Source: Paenibacillus alginolyticus DSM 5050 = NBRC 15375 (GTDB taxonomy: Bacteria; Bacillota; Bacilli; Paenibacillales; NBRC-103111). Taken from it: a stretch of DNA of 64,000 nucleotides. Below, in pieces: positions 52,577-62,872 of the stretch (position 1 is the first letter of the stretch; each line of letters opens with the position of its first letter). The notes beneath the pieces were generated by a model. That model had not been told where the DNA came from. It was given only the letters and a program-made list of their open reading frames with translations, and searched no databases. The stretch covers positions 1 through 64,000 of the forward strand of contig NZ_AUGY01000017.1 of assembly GCF_000422905.1 (NCBI RefSeq), given 5' to 3'. A program made the position numbers and the translations under genes.

Positions 52577-52719
52577 GCAAGGTTAACCTCCAAAAAGAAT
52601 ATGCAGGAATAAACGGCTTATATCGTCCTGTTGGACGAATGCATTTAATAATAATTGATGCAAAAATTCTTTTCATATGGTGCCCTTTGGAGCCACCGCA
52701 CATACATAACTCACCTCAT

Positions 52720-53037
52720 TTAGGACGAAATGGATGTTATGATTTTGAAGCTGATAAAAGACGAAATCGCAAGCGGCAGCAGGCTTAACGCTAGCATACC
52801 GTACTTGGTGCCTCGATCTTCTTTTCGCAAACACAGATAGTTTCCGATAAACCAAACTAACAAGTAAACGCAAAGTACTCCAGCAGCCATATATCGATCA
52901 TGCATCGTTGGTGGCGACATAAAGCCATAGAACCCAAAGATCAAATAAATAAGTACATAAGGGGTTGGTATACCTAACCCTATATTGAAAAGCCAATAAG
53001 CAATAAACTTCCTGTCCGTCAAAAACGTTTGTCTCAT
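52720..53037 (-). CDS. small integral membrane protein
   Basis: A 105-residue protein with three clear membrane helices (about 12-38, 47-68, 75-100) and a short basic loop LRKEDRG. ATG (MRQTFLTDRKF) has GGAG ten bases upstream. The frame extends 34 codons further without a ribosome-binding site. No family recognised. The 143 bases between it and uvsE show nothing clear. Confidence 0.6.
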   Translation of the reverse strand: MRQTFLTDRKFIAYWLFNIGLGIPTPYVLIYLIFGFYGFMSPPTMHDRYMAAGVLCVYLLVWFIGNYLCLRKEDRGTKYGMLALSLLPLAISSFISFKIITSISS

Positions 53038-53221
53038 CCTTTTCACGCTCCAATCTGAATATCTACTAATTACATTGTAGTTCTTCGAGCTAGATAGAAT
53101 AAGTACTAAGTTCTTGTAGTACCTGTGCCGCCAAGCCACTAAAGAGTAACGGCAACGTATAAGGGATGGGGCTGTTCCATAAGGCGTTCATCTTTAGGCT
53201 GCCTCTGTTTTCACTGTTGCA

Positions 53222-53294
53222 CTACATGGAGTTTTCCAGTTAGATGACCGTTTAGAACAATTAACGCCAAATTAACGGGAGGAATTCCTGTTAG
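53222..53294. repeat. phased palindrome pair D (TAACNGGA-type arms)
   Basis: CTACATGGA-GTTT-TCCAGTTAG (53222-53243) and TTAACGGGA-GGAAT-TCCTGTTAG (53272-53294) have loop centres about 50.5 bases apart. Arms are similar to each other and unlike those of the other arrays. The first arm has two mismatches and a 4-nt loop, so this is the weakest of the four loci. No gene is visible in 53038-53313. Confidence 0.45.
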
Positions 53295-53313
53295 ATTTCA
53301 CTCCGTTTCGAAA

Positions 53314-53364
53314 CAAAATAGAGGCTGCTCGCTAGGTTATTAACCTTTTGAGTCAGCCTCATTT
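53314..53364 (-). terminator. terminator of the chemoreceptor-HD-GYP operon
   Basis: AATGAGGCTG..CAGCCTCTATTTTG on the minus strand, with a long loop that itself contains AGGTTATTAACCT. Confidence 0.7.
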
Positions 53365-53400
53365 TGCCGAGAACAAATTTAATGTGTTTGGTACACCTGG

Positions 53401-54378
53401 TTAGCTTGTTACAAAGCTAGTGCGGGCCCTTTTGATATCTTCCATATGCAATAAAATATGAGGGCCTTTTTTCTCCAGTATCTTAAGAAAAACGTCGGTA
53501 ATTTCAGGGTCAAATTGTGTCCCCCGATTCTTTCGCAGCTGGTTGGTAGCATACGCCACATCCAACTTGTTTCTATAGACTCGTGTTGAAGTCATCGCAT
53601 CAAATGAATCAGCAACAGATAAGATTCGGGCTAATCGGGGAATTCGCTCACCCTTTAACCTTTCAGGATAACCGGTACCATCATACCTTTCATGATGGTA
53701 TAGAATCATATCCAAAATACCGTTCTTTTTGAACGAGGGAATATGCTTAACCATGTTATAACCAATGATAGCGTGTTGTTTAATTGCATTATATTCATCT
53801 TCGGTTAGAGACGTTGGCTTCGATAACGTAGATTCCGGCACCCCTATTTTCCCGATATCGTGCAGGAGACCCCCTAAGTAAATATGATCGCATACGCGGT
53901 TGGATAGCTTCATTTCTTTGGCTATTAAAAAAGCGTACTTGGCTACATTCTCTGAATGAAATGCTGTGTGCGCATCTCTGGAATCCAACGATTTTGCTAG
54001 TGCAAATGTTAGATTCAGCGTATTCTCTTTATCTCTAATATAAAACCTAATTGAAGTGGATACGGACAATATGGCTAATGTGAAGGTTAGCCACTGAGAT
54101 ACAACCACATGTATACTTAGTAAATGGCCGTATGGAGAATAAAACTTATTAACCCATGTCAGAACACCAGCTACAATAATTTGTACAGATAGGTGTTTCC
54201 AGAATGCAAAGCCTGCAACGACTAAGGGAACAAGATACATGCTTGTTAAATTTTCTCTGGGGTAAATCTCGTCAATCAATACTACGGCAAACAGAACGAT
54301 GAAGAAGCATACAGTATAAGCAGTTGTCTTCCGTACTAGCCAATTATTTATCTCAACCTTGTTCATGGGATTTATCAT
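53401..54378 (-). CDS. HD-GYP domain cyclic-di-GMP phosphodiesterase-like protein
   Basis: A 325-residue membrane protein. Four to five helices fill the first 115 residues, then an HD-GYP domain at about 130-310. Motifs intact: HSENVAKYA, LLHDIGKIGVP, KQHAIIGYNMV, HHERYDGTGYPERLKG and ILSVADSFDAMTS. HD-GYP proteins hydrolyse cyclic-di-GMP. ATG (MINPMNK) has GAGG six bases ahead; the TTG four codons upstream overlaps that site. The gap to the chemoreceptor stop is 12 bases, so they form one transcript. The protein would lower the ligand sensed by the riboswitch at 13.7 kb. Confidence 0.92.
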   Translation of the reverse strand: MINPMNKVEINNWLVRKTTAYTVCFFIVLFAVVLIDEIYPRENLTSMYLVPLVVAGFAFWKHLSVQIIVAGVLTWVNKFYSPYGHLLSIHVVVSQWLTFTLAILSVSTSIRFYIRDKENTLNLTFALAKSLDSRDAHTAFHSENVAKYAFLIAKEMKLSNRVCDHIYLGGLLHDIGKIGVPESTLSKPTSLTEDEYNAIKQHAIIGYNMVKHIPSFKKNGILDMILYHHERYDGTGYPERLKGERIPRLARILSVADSFDAMTSTRVYRNKLDVAYATNQLRKNRGTQFDPEITDVFLKILEKKGPHILLHMEDIKRARTSFVTS

Positions 54379-54390
54379 GCTGCACCTCAA

Positions 54391-56106
54391 TTAAACTTTA
54401 AACTTACCGATTACCGTTTGTAGTTCCTCGGCCATTTGAGACAGAGAAGCGGCAGATGAGGAAATCTCCTCCATGGAAGCCAATTGTTCCTCCGTGGCAC
54501 TCGCTACGTTTTGAGATTGAAAGGTCACTCTTTGCGATCCCTCGGAAATTTCTTCAAAAGAATGAACGATCTGTTCAGCACTGGCGGACATTTGTTGCGA
54601 AGCTGCGGAAACCTCTTGGACCTGGGTGGCTACATGCTCTACAAATCCCTTAATCTCTTCGAAAGTTCCCCCGGCAGTATGGACCACACGAATACCTTCA
54701 TTAATTTCCCTAGTTCCGTTCTCCATCGATTGAATCGTCTTTTCGATACCGTTCCGGATATGTGTAATTAACTGTGTAATTTGCTCAGCCGATTGCGTTG
54801 ATTGTTCTGCTAACTTACGAACTTCTCCCGCAACTACTGCAAATCCGCGGCCCTGCTCACCGGCTCTTGCAGCTTCAATCGCTGCGTTTAGAGCAAGTAA
54901 ATTGGTTTGAGAAGCAATACTTACGATCACGTCGATAATCTGTCCAATTTCTCCTGAAAGCTCGCCCATTTCTTTTACTTCGCCTGCAAGCTGATTAAAT
55001 GAAATATGAATCGATTCCATTTGCTCTTCTGCCGATTGAATGGCCTTGTTTCCTTCCAACGTTTTTTCCGCGGCTTGCATAGACACTGAAGAAGCTACTT
55101 GTGTGTTTGCGGCGATTTGTTGTACGCCCGCGGACATTTCATTCATCGCTCGTACGCTTTCTTCTACACTATAAGATTGTCTTTCTGCGCTAACGACGAC
55201 CCCCTGAATGGTAGTGGTAATGCTTTCGGAAGCCCGACTCGTTTGTTCTGCACTAGCTGTTAACTCCTCCGAGGAAGCAGCGACATGCTCAGCGCTTATA
55301 CTAATCTGTCTGACTAAATCATGAAGATTTTCCTTCATTTGATTAAAGGACTTTGCTAAAGTACCGATTTCATCCTTATTTTTAACCTGAATGTTATCTA
55401 TAGATATATCCCCTGATGCTATCTTCTCAGCGAATTTTTCCATAACGACAATAGGCCTAGATATCATACGGGAGCTGAAATACCCAATCAAAATCGCTAA
55501 TACACATGCCAAGATGCTTAGTATCGAAACAGTCCTAATAGCAGAATTAACCATCTCCGTATTGCTAACGCTAGCTTCATCCATTAATTTCCGCTGTCCG
55601 CTAGCTATTTCATCTGCTGCTGGTTCTAATTGCCTTCCCGCAGCCAACACTTCATTATTGTAAAAATCCAATACTTGAGTCGAATTCTGGCCATTTTGGA
55701 CCATCTGTAGTAATTGATCATACTTTTGTTTGAATTGTACATTGAGCTCGTCCAATTTTCTTAGTTTATCTTTATCTTCCTCTCTATAAGCCAACGTCAT
55801 TGTTTCACTGACTAGCTTAGATAGGCTGCCATAGGATGTTTGCAAATTATTCTTATATTCCGGATCTTTGGTTAAGAGATACCCACGTAATCTACTAGAT
55901 TGCTTCGCAGCTTCTAATTGCATGGTTTGAGCATTGGCTAAGATTGTCGATCGTCTTCCAACTAATTCTGTATATGAATCATCTACTTGTTTAAGGTAAT
56001 AATGAGAAATACTACTTGAAATTCCCATTAAGATAACGATAATCAAAAATGCCCCCATTAACTTTTTACCAATTGTTAATCTCATTGTTCTTCTATGTAA
56101 TGACAT
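54391..56106 (-). CDS. methyl-accepting chemotaxis protein
   Basis: A 571-residue transmembrane chemoreceptor. TM1 lies at about 14-33, a four-helix-bundle ligand domain at 38-185, TM2 at 187-208, HAMP at 209-262, then the coiled signalling domain with hairpin tip [27 protein letters not shown] is nine bases before ATG. It heads an operon with the HD-GYP gene, linking chemotaxis input with cyclic-di-GMP. Confidence 0.95.
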   Translation of the reverse strand: MSLHRRTMRLTIGKKLMGAFLIIVILMGISSSISHYYLKQVDDSYTELVGRRSTILANAQTMQLEAAKQSSRLRGYLLTKDPEYKNNLQTSYGSLSKLVSETMTLAYREEDKDKLRKLDELNVQFKQKYDQLLQMVQNGQNSTQVLDFYNNEVLAAGRQLEPAADEIASGQRKLMDEASVSNTEMVNSAIRTVSILSILACVLAILIGYFSSRMISRPIVVMEKFAEKIASGDISIDNIQVKNKDEIGTLAKSFNQMKENLHDLVRQISISAEHVAASSEELTASAEQTSRASESITTTIQGVVVSAERQSYSVEESVRAMNEMSAGVQQIAANTQVASSVSMQAAEKTLEGNKAIQSAEEQMESIHISFNQLAGEVKEMGELSGEIGQIIDVIVSIASQTNLLALNAAIEAARAGEQGRGFAVVAGEVRKLAEQSTQSAEQITQLITHIRNGIEKTIQSMENGTREINEGIRVVHTAGGTFEEIKGFVEHVATQVQEVSAASQQMSASAEQIVHSFEEISEGSQRVTFQSQNVASATEEQLASMEEISSSAASLSQMAEELQTVIGKFKV

Positions 56107-56212
56107 GACAAAACACTCCTTTATGAAAATTAGGAAACGTAGTGGGACAATTTGCTAATTTAATAAACGTAATCATCCCATAGATGGGTAAGGTTTCCTG
56201 CAAGCATCCCGA

Positions 56213-56241
56213 ATATTAGTACAAAATGCTCGAAATTGCAA
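56213..56241 (-). promoter_or_regulatory. sigma-A-like promoter of the chemoreceptor operon
   Basis: TTGCAA (56236-56241), 17-nt spacer, TAATAT (56213-56218), read leftwards. The leader has a CCCATCTATGGG hairpin near 56177-56190. The rest of the 320-base gap holds no gene. Confidence 0.5.
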
Positions 56242-56377
56242 TAAAAGTGACCATAATTTTGAGTTAAATTGCAAAATAATGCTAAATTTCGACACCAAAA
56301 TGTAAAGATTTGTAATGTCACGAGTTTGACAAATGTTTAATTCTATCATTCATATAGCCGTAAAATTCCCAATTGAA

Positions 56378-56410
56378 CAAAAAGACACCGTCCATATCGG
56401 ACGATGTCTT
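56378..56410 (-). terminator. terminator of the amidase-ddl operon
   Basis: AAGACATCGTCC pairs with GGACGGTGTCTT around GATAT, followed by TTTG on the minus strand. Confidence 0.85.
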
Positions 56411-56428
56411 CTACTTTATGCTATGCGG

Positions 56429-56746
56429 CTATGCTTGCTCGCCAAAAAACATCTCAAAAGCAAGTGAGGTCTGAATCCGTGACTCTTCTTCCGTCAAACG
56501 GCGAATGAGCTCCATCTCCACTTGCGTGACTTCATCGCCTTGGAAATTGATTTCCGCGATGGAAGCAACAATTCGCACAATGGCAATCGCCTGATTCTCA
56601 GGTGTGTAAGCAATGACCTTCTGACCGGTCGGGAAGACGCGGAAGCCGCTCTTCACCATTTTGCCGCGGCCGTACTCTAGAAGCTCGTAGAGCTCCTGTG
56701 CTGATTTAAACTTGCAGACCGAATTGAACTCCGTTTGAAATCCCAT
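56429..56746 (-). CDS. conserved small protein of unknown function
   Basis: A 105-residue soluble protein starting MGFQTEFNSVCKF; this ATG is nine bases after GGAG, while one two codons earlier is only three away. It has a compact alpha/beta look with KSGFRVFPTGQKVIAYT and a helical acidic C-terminus. It follows ddl by six bases, so it is translated in the same operon. I do not recognise a family with confidence; a DUF2584-like relation is possible. Confidence 0.7.
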   Translation of the reverse strand: MGFQTEFNSVCKFKSAQELYELLEYGRGKMVKSGFRVFPTGQKVIAYTPENQAIAIVRIVASIAEINFQGDEVTQVEMELIRRLTEEESRIQTSLAFEMFFGEQA

Positions 56747-56752
56747 TTGCAT

Positions 56753-57898
56753 CTACTCCACATCAAAAGAATATTGGATACTCTGCTTCGCTGTATGCCG
56801 TTCGATAGCCAGACGAATAAGATCGTCCAGCAGCTCTGTGTAGGGTTTACCGGTTTCTTGCCATAGCAGCGGGTACATGCTGAATGGTGTAAAGCCCGGC
56901 ATCGTATTGATTTCATTGATGTAGATTTTCTGATCGATTTTGCCTAAGAAAAAATCAACACGCGATAAGCCGCTGCCGTCCACTGCCAAGAATGCTTGAA
57001 TCGCCAACTGTCTGATCTGTTCGGCCGTTTCGGCGGGGATGTCTGCAGGAATAACCATCGCTGATTTGCCATCCATATATTTCGCTTTGTAATCGTAAAA
57101 TTCGTTCGAGGACACGATTTCACCAGCAACAGAAGCAATAGGTTCATCATTGCCCAAAACCGCTACTTCGATCTCGCGGGCATCGATATTCTCTTCAATA
57201 ATGACTTTACGATCATATTGGAAAGCGAAATTGACCGCTTTAATTAATTCTTCTTGATTTCTTGCTTTGGAAATACCGACACTGGAGCCTAGATTAGCCG
57301 GCTTCACGAAGCACGGATATCCGATAGCTGTTTCCAGCTCGACCAGGTGATACGCACGGTTCTTTTCCCACTCGGTACGAGTGAAATGGCGGAAAACACA
57401 CTGAGGAAGCCCTTCTTGTGCGAAGATCTTCTTCATCATGACTTTATCCATCCCGACAGCTGATGCTAGCACACCCGCTCCTACGTATGGAATGTTCGCC
57501 ATTTCAAGCAATCCTTGAATGGTCCCATCTTCACCGAATGTGCCATGCAAAAGCGGGAAAATAACATCTAAGCCGCTGTCCATTGTTGCAGCTGTATTCG
57601 CTGCTATGGCCACATCGCCTTTTGTCTGAATTGCCCCGAATATAGGTGCCAAAGCATTGGAAGCAGGTGGGGCTGCAGCCGTTTCTCCACTGCTAAAAGT
57701 CAATACTTCTTTGGATTCAGCCGGACCTAATAGGGGTGCACCGCTTCGCCATTCGCCTTTTTTGGATATATAAAACGGTGTGATCTCATATTTATTGAAA
57801 TCCACAGCTTTCATAACCGCCAATGCTGTTTGCAAGGACACGTCATGCTCTCCGGATTTCCCCCCATAAATTAGTCCAATTCGTATTTTGCGGCTCAT
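56753..57898 (-). CDS. ddl: D-alanine--D-alanine ligase
   Basis: A 381-residue ATP-grasp ligase making the peptidoglycan D-Ala-D-Ala dipeptide. N-terminal IGLIYGGKSGEHDVSL, ATP-binding KPANLGSSVGISKA, EVAVLGND and the magnesium loop YINEINTMPGF are present. YDYKAKY on the omega loop, with its Tyr, indicates the D-Ala rather than the D-Lac (vancomycin-resistance) type. MSRKIRIG is the start, with GGAGGT five bases ahead; 56 further codons upstream lack support and overlap the amidase gene. Second gene of the amidase-ddl operon. Confidence 0.95.
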   Translation of the reverse strand: MSRKIRIGLIYGGKSGEHDVSLQTALAVMKAVDFNKYEITPFYISKKGEWRSGAPLLGPAESKEVLTFSSGETAAAPPASNALAPIFGAIQTKGDVAIAANTAATMDSGLDVIFPLLHGTFGEDGTIQGLLEMANIPYVGAGVLASAVGMDKVMMKKIFAQEGLPQCVFRHFTRTEWEKNRAYHLVELETAIGYPCFVKPANLGSSVGISKARNQEELIKAVNFAFQYDRKVIIEENIDAREIEVAVLGNDEPIASVAGEIVSSNEFYDYKAKYMDGKSAMVIPADIPAETAEQIRQLAIQAFLAVDGSGLSRVDFFLGKIDQKIYINEINTMPGFTPFSMYPLLWQETGKPYTELLDDLIRLAIERHTAKQSIQYSFDVE

Positions 57899-57935
57899 TA
57901 CGTACCTCCGTATAGTATTTGCGTTCTCTCTCCTA

Positions 57936-58955
57936 TTACATTTGATCAGCGACCCGAACGAAAACGTACTTCGTCCTCTCTGTCCAGGCAGGTGAATCCT
58001 GATAAGCCCAATAGCGATTACGGCTATTATATGTATGCGCATTGACCAGCGGCATCCCGTTGGCATCTTTGCCTATCACAATCGTATTGTGCTGATAGCG
58101 GCCATCGCCATCCCAGTCGTAGCTAATTGTATCACCAGGTTGAAGCTCACTAGGATCATCTACCACATGACCTTGCAGACCTCTGCGGCTATGGGAGAGG
58201 AATTTTTGCAGGCTATTGGCAACAGCCCAACTAAAGCTCCAAAGCTCTTGATTGCCTTTTTTCCCAGCATACCACCAGCCCGAATCCCTTTTCCCAGTAT
58301 AGTCCATTGGAGCCCCGCCTGCAAAGAGGCATTGCGATACAAAATTCGTACAGTCAACTTCAAATTCCTCATATTTCGGATTCGGAGTTTGCCACCAAGT
58401 TTCTGCATATTGGACCACTTTGGCACGATTATAAATGATTTTGCGAGGAGCTGATTCCTGAGCAGCACTGTTGAGTATACTATAATTGATATAAGGAAGT
58501 GAGGGCGCTCTTCGGAGCCCATCCTCAAAACCTTCAGGATCAGGCAAAAAGACGCCGCGCCGCTTGCTTGGAAGCGACTTTTCTCCATGGAGCGATTCTG
58601 TATATCGGACCTGCCAACGGTTTGCCGCAATATCAATGAACACACGTTCAGGTTCAATACGTTCTTCAAGATGTTCGATGGTTCCAATTCGATAGTTTAG
58701 AAATCGATGTAATTGGATATCCGCTATAATCATTTGAGGCGATTCTTTGACACCAGTAAGACGAAGCTTCGTTTCTCCACGCAGCAATTTAGCATCACGG
58801 TCGCGGTAACTGTCCAGGAGCCTTCGTACCTTGACATCCTGTTTCCGTACATAAGCGCTGTCTGAGACATAAGCTTCCAAAGGTGCAGCAGAGCCTTCGA
58901 TCTCTGCCTGGTTCTTAGCGTGAACGTAGTTATAGAGCGCTGTTTTCCAGGACAT
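57936..58955 (-). CDS. putative amidase domain (Amidase_6) protein
   Basis: A 339-residue protein. The C-terminal half (about 185-335) is an Amidase_6 domain: NRAKVVQYAETWW, VDCTNFVSQCLFAGGAPM with the catalytic Cys, DTISYDWDGDGRYQHNTIV with the His, and VNAHTYNSRNRYW. The N-terminal half is an unclassified alpha/beta region. No signal peptide is visible at the chosen start MSWKTALYN, which has AAGGAGG eight bases ahead. Such proteins are assumed to cut peptides or wall amides. It lies 37 bases before ddl. Confidence 0.85.
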   Translation of the reverse strand: MSWKTALYNYVHAKNQAEIEGSAAPLEAYVSDSAYVRKQDVKVRRLLDSYRDRDAKLLRGETKLRLTGVKESPQMIIADIQLHRFLNYRIGTIEHLEERIEPERVFIDIAANRWQVRYTESLHGEKSLPSKRRGVFLPDPEGFEDGLRRAPSLPYINYSILNSAAQESAPRKIIYNRAKVVQYAETWWQTPNPKYEEFEVDCTNFVSQCLFAGGAPMDYTGKRDSGWWYAGKKGNQELWSFSWAVANSLQKFLSHSRRGLQGHVVDDPSELQPGDTISYDWDGDGRYQHNTIVIGKDANGMPLVNAHTYNSRNRYWAYQDSPAWTERTKYVFVRVADQM

Positions 58956-59042
58956 CTTGGTATCCTCCTTAGGACGAGCCCGAATTGCTTTGAATTGATT
59001 CAATATATGACATTTTGACGGTAAAAATGATTGAAATTAATC

Positions 59043-59106
59043 TTTACTCATACACAGCGAAACGCTATACTTGATGTAGAGGGATTAATGAAATTGAGTT
59101 TCATTA
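59043..59106 (+). promoter_or_regulatory. acnA promoter and leader palindrome
   Basis: TTTACT (59043-59048), a 17-nt spacer and TATACT (59066-59071) form a sigma-A-like promoter. Around +10 to +30 lies a perfect palindrome TAATGAAA-TTGAG-TTTCATTA (59086-59106), a likely operator or leader hairpin. It does not fit the CcpC site pattern ATAA-N7-TTAT. Confidence 0.55.
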
Positions 59107-59150
59107 GATGAAACCAATGGATGATTAATATTATTGAGGAGGAATTACCC

Positions 59151-61868
59151 ATGTCCAATAAGGACTCTTTTTCTGTGCGTAAGCAGTTAACTGTGGGAAC
59201 GAAATCGTTCCAGTATTACAGTCTTCCTGATTTTGAAAATCAAGGCCACGGAACCGTTAGCAATCTGCCTGTCTCCATTCGCGTTTTGCTCGAGGCGGCT
59301 ATTCGTCAATTCGACGGTCGTGCCATTACAAGTGAACACGTGAAACAAATCGCTGGTTGGGCTGAAGGCCGCGATGAAAACAAAGAAATCCCTTTCATTC
59401 CTGCCCGTATCGTTCTTCAGGATTTCACAGGCGTCCCCGTCGTTGTTGACCTTGCGGCAATGCGTGCGACGATGGCTCGTGAAGGCGGAGATCCAAAACG
59501 GATCAACCCGCTCGTTCCTGTAGACCTTGTTATTGACCACTCTGTTATGGTCGATGCTTTCGGATCCCCGGATGCACTGGACTACAACATTAACTTAGAG
59601 TTCGAAAGAAACGAAGAGCGTTACCGTTTCCTACGTTGGGCACAAACGGCGTTCGATAACTTCCGTGCTGTTCCACCTTCAACAGGTATCGTTCACCAAG
59701 TTAACTTGGAGTACCTAGCTTCCGTAGCAGCTACCAAAACGATTGATGGAGAAACGGTTGTTTACCCAGATTCCCTCGTAGGTACAGATTCCCACACGAC
59801 AATGATCAACGGACTTGGTGTTGTAGGTTGGGGCGTAGGCGGTATTGAAGCTGAGGCTGGTATGCTTGGACAACCGCTTTACTTCGTAGCTCCGGACGTT
59901 GTTGGTTTCAAATTGACAGGTCACCTGGCAGAAGGCGCCACAGCAACTGACTTGGCTCTGACGGTTACACAAATTTTGCGTAAAAAAGGCGTTGTTGGTA
60001 AATTCGTTGAGTTCTTCGGTCCTGGTCTGAGCAACATTTCCTTGGCTGACCGTGCAACAGTAGCGAATATGGCTCCTGAGTATGGCGCAACAATCGGATT
60101 CTTCCCAGTCGACAACGAAACATTGAACTACCTAAGAAGTACAGGTCGTGACGCTGATCAAATCGCGCTTGTTGAAGCTTACTACAAAGCTCAAGGTATG
60201 TTCCGTACAGACAGCACACCAGATCCACAGTTCACAGATGTCATTGAACTTGATCTTGGCGCAGTAGTACCAAGCTTAGCTGGTCCTAAACGTCCGCAAG
60301 ACCGTGTTGAGCTTACGAACATGAAGGAGTCTTTCAACTCCATCATCCGTACTCCTATCGAAAAAGGCGGCTATGGCCTTACCGATGAGAAAATCGAAGA
60401 AGTCGTTGATGTTGTTTATCCAAATGGCCAAACGGTCAAAATGGGCACAGGCTCCGTTGTCATCGCGGCAATCACTTCCTGTACAAACACATCGAACCCG
60501 AGCGTTATGCTAGGAGCCGGACTTGTAGCGAAAAAAGCCGTAGCTCGCGGTTTGAGAAAACCAGCTTTCGTTAAGAGCTCACTGACACCAGGTTCCTTGG
60601 TTGTTACCGAGTACTTGATTAAAGCAGGCTTGCTTGAGCCACTAGAAGCACTAGGCTTCCACGTTGCAGGCTACGGTTGCGCAACTTGTATCGGTAACTC
60701 CGGTCCGCTTCCAGAAGAAGTAAGCAAAGCTATCATCGACAACGATATGACTGTGGCTGCCGTTATTTCCGGTAACCGTAACTTCGAAGGCCGCGTACAT
60801 GCTCAAGTAAAAGCAAACTACCTGGGATCACCTCCGCTTGTTGTTGCCTATGCACTTGCAGGAACAGTGAACATTGATTTGGCTAACGATCCAATCGGCT
60901 ATGACCAAAACAACCAACCTGTTTACCTCAAAGACATTTGGCCTACAAACCAAGAGATTCAAGAAGCTCTTGGCGTAGCAATGAGCGCTGACATGTTCCG
61001 TGATAAATACAGCAACGTATTCCGTGCGAACGAGCGTTTCAACCAAATCGCGATTCCAGAAGGCGATCTGTACGAGTTCGACAAGAACTCCACATACATT
61101 CAAGAGCCTCCGTTCTTCACAGATTTGGGCACGGTTCTTGATGATATCGCTGATATTCGCAACGCGAAAACATTGGCACTTATGGGCGATTCCGTTACTA
61201 CGGATCATATCTCCCCTGCCGGAAACATCAAAGTTGACAGCCCTGGAGGTCAGTACCTGATCAACCATGGTGTGAAAAAAGAAGACTTCAACTCCTACGG
61301 TTCCCGTCGTGGTAACCACGAAGTGATGATGCGCGGAACGTTCGCGAACATCCGCATTCGTAACCAAGTGGCACCAGGAACAGAAGGCGGCGTAACAACT
61401 TACCTGCCTACTGGCGAAGTTGAATCCATCTACGATGCTTCCATGAAGTATCAAGCTGAAGGCCAAAACCTCGTAGTTATCGCGGGTAAAGAGTACGGAA
61501 CTGGAAGCTCCCGTGACTGGGCGGCAAAAGGTACATTCCTACTTGGCGTCAAAGCCGTTATCGCGGAAAGCTTCGAGCGTATTCACCGCAGTAACCTTGT
61601 TGGTATGGGCGTTCTTCCACTTCAATTCACGGAAGGAAATGGTTGGAAAACACTAGGTATCACGGGTCGCGAAACATTCGATATCACAGGTTTGAGCAAC
61701 GACGTACAACCAGGGTCCACTGTAAAAGTAACGGCTACTCGTGAAGATGGTACGACTTTCGAGTTCAATGTACTAGTGCGTTTAGATAGCATGGTTGACG
61801 TAGATTACTACCGTAATGGCGGTATCCTGCAAACCGTTCTTCGTCAAATCATTTCTGAGAAAAACTAA
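59151..61868 (+). CDS. acnA: aconitate hydratase A
   Basis: A 905-residue enzyme of the citrate cycle interconverting citrate and isocitrate; in Bacillus it also binds RNA when iron is low. The 4Fe-4S ligands are Cys in [11 protein letters not shown] and the pair in [28 protein letters not shown] and [11 protein letters not shown] in the C-terminal swivel domain are intact. GAGGAGG lies before ATG 59151; a frame ten codons longer starts without such a site. Monocistronic, with its own promoter and terminator. Codon use is biased as in highly expressed genes. Confidence 0.97.
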   Translation: MSNKDSFSVRKQLTVGTKSFQYYSLPDFENQGHGTVSNLPVSIRVLLEAAIRQFDGRAITSEHVKQIAGWAEGRDENKEIPFIPARIVLQDFTGVPVVVDLAAMRATMAREGGDPKRINPLVPVDLVIDHSVMVDAFGSPDALDYNINLEFERNEERYRFLRWAQTAFDNFRAVPPSTGIVHQVNLEYLASVAATKTIDGETVVYPDSLVGTDSHTTMINGLGVVGWGVGGIEAEAGMLGQPLYFVAPDVVGFKLTGHLAEGATATDLALTVTQILRKKGVVGKFVEFFGPGLSNISLADRATVANMAPEYGATIGFFPVDNETLNYLRSTGRDADQIALVEAYYKAQGMFRTDSTPDPQFTDVIELDLGAVVPSLAGPKRPQDRVELTNMKESFNSIIRTPIEKGGYGLTDEKIEEVVDVVYPNGQTVKMGTGSVVIAAITSCTNTSNPSVMLGAGLVAKKAVARGLRKPAFVKSSLTPGSLVVTEYLIKAGLLEPLEALGFHVAGYGCATCIGNSGPLPEEVSKAIIDNDMTVAAVISGNRNFEGRVHAQVKANYLGSPPLVVAYALAGTVNIDLANDPIGYDQNNQPVYLKDIWPTNQEIQEALGVAMSADMFRDKYSNVFRANERFNQIAIPEGDLYEFDKNSTYIQEPPFFTDLGTVLDDIADIRNAKTLALMGDSVTTDHISPAGNIKVDSPGGQYLINHGVKKEDFNSYGSRRGNHEVMMRGTFANIRIRNQVAPGTEGGVTTYLPTGEVESIYDASMKYQAEGQNLVVIAGKEYGTGSSRDWAAKGTFLLGVKAVIAESFERIHRSNLVGMGVLPLQFTEGNGWKTLGITGRETFDITGLSNDVQPGSTVKVTATREDGTTFEFNVLVRLDSMVDVDYYRNGGILQTVLRQIISEKN

Positions 61869-61902
61869 TACAGCAATACACACAAAAAACGCATAACACA
61901 GC

Positions 61903-61950
61903 AAAAGTCCGGGATTGCCATATATGGCGATCTCGGGCTTTTTATTTTTA
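61903..61950 (+). terminator. acnA terminator
   Basis: AAGTCCGGGATTGCCAT pairs with ATGGCGATCTCGGGCTT with a few wobbles, then TTTTATTTTT. Confidence 0.88.
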
Positions 61951-62005
61951 ATAGAAGCCAAATCAGCAATAATTAAGCCATTTTCACAACCTAAATTCCC
62001 TTACG

Positions 62006-62065
62006 GCGCCAAGGGTTTGGGCTGTATTACCAATAACTGCGGGTTGAGCCTCCCCTCCTTGGCAC
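62006..62065 (+). other. long-range stem in the leader of the cell-wall hydrolase gene
   Basis: GCCAAGG (62008-62014) and CCTTGGC (62057-62063) can pair, with GGGCT/AGCC inside. The stem lies 34 bases before the hydrolase start. Role unknown; no other feature is seen in 61951-62096. Confidence 0.3.
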
Positions 62066-62096
62066 CTATACTGATAGAACGAAAGGGGAGATGAAC

Positions 62097-62753
62097 ATGA
62101 AGTTGATTAAAAAACTCGTCCTTGTCGTGCTGCTAGCTTCAATGGGATTAGGTTTTACCGTAAGCGAATGGAGCCAACCGGCTTCTGCTGCTACTACTTT
62201 GAAGCAAGGCAGTCAAAACGGTGATGTCTGGGACGCTCAGTTCCGACTCGGGACTTTAGGCTACTATCAGCAACCTGTGGATGGCAATTATGGTCCGATT
62301 ACGGCCGCTGCTGTTCGCAATTTTCAATATAATTATGGTCTAACCGTTGACGGCATGATTGGAGCGAAAACTTGGGAGGCTTTACGCAACTATTCAGTGA
62401 ATCAAGCTGAATTGGATATGTTAGCGAAGGTGATTTACAGCGAGGCTCGCGGTGAATCCTATGAAGGACAAGTGGCTGTTGGGGCCGTTGTCATGAATCG
62501 TCTACAATCGAGTCAGTTCCCGAATTCCATCCAAGGCATTATATTTGAACCGGGGGCTTTTACAGCCGTTAGTGACGGACAATACTGGCTTAAGCCGGAT
62601 TCCACGGCCTACATGGCAGCACAGGATGCTGTTCGCGGCTGGGACCCTACCAAGGGTGCCCTGTATTATTTTAATCCAGATACAGCGACAAGCAAATGGA
62701 TCTGGTCAAGACCGCAGACTGTGCGGATTGGGCATCATATTTTTGCTAGGTAA
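62097..62753 (+). CDS. secreted cell-wall hydrolase (SleB/CwlJ type) with peptidoglycan-binding domain
   Basis: A 218-residue exported enzyme: signal peptide to about residue 34 (PASAATTLK), a PG_binding_1 domain at about 38-92 (AQFRLGTLGYYQQPVDGNYG), and a Hydrolase_2 (SleB-like) domain at about 105-218 with catalytic Glu in IYSEARGESYEGQVAVGAVVMNR. SleB-type enzymes are lytic transglycosylases, often acting on spore cortex. Two ATGs lie two codons apart; the second is better placed after GGGGAG. Confidence 0.93.
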   Translation: MKLIKKLVLVVLLASMGLGFTVSEWSQPASAATTLKQGSQNGDVWDAQFRLGTLGYYQQPVDGNYGPITAAAVRNFQYNYGLTVDGMIGAKTWEALRNYSVNQAELDMLAKVIYSEARGESYEGQVAVGAVVMNRLQSSQFPNSIQGIIFEPGAFTAVSDGQYWLKPDSTAYMAAQDAVRGWDPTKGALYYFNPDTATSKWIWSRPQTVRIGHHIFAR

Positions 62754-62774
62754 TACAAAGATAGAAGAAAAACA

Positions 62775-62827
62775 AACACCTCTACCGAAGCCGCCACATG
62801 GTGAGCGACCTCGCGTAGAGGTGTTTT
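62775..62827. terminator. bidirectional terminator between the hydrolase and CDF genes
   Basis: AACACCTCTAC pairs with GTAGAGGTGTTTT. The loop GAAGCCGCCACATGGTGAGCGAC resembles that of the stem at 17649-17693, which suggests a shared terminator family. Confidence 0.8.
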
Positions 62828-62872
62828 ACATAGATATGCGAATTGGCAGCTCAGGAAGATTAAGAATTAAGA

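Noticed and set aside
62041..62090. TTGGCACC-type sequence as a sigma-54 promoter before the hydrolase gene
   Set aside because: The second element TTGC at the right spacing is absent.
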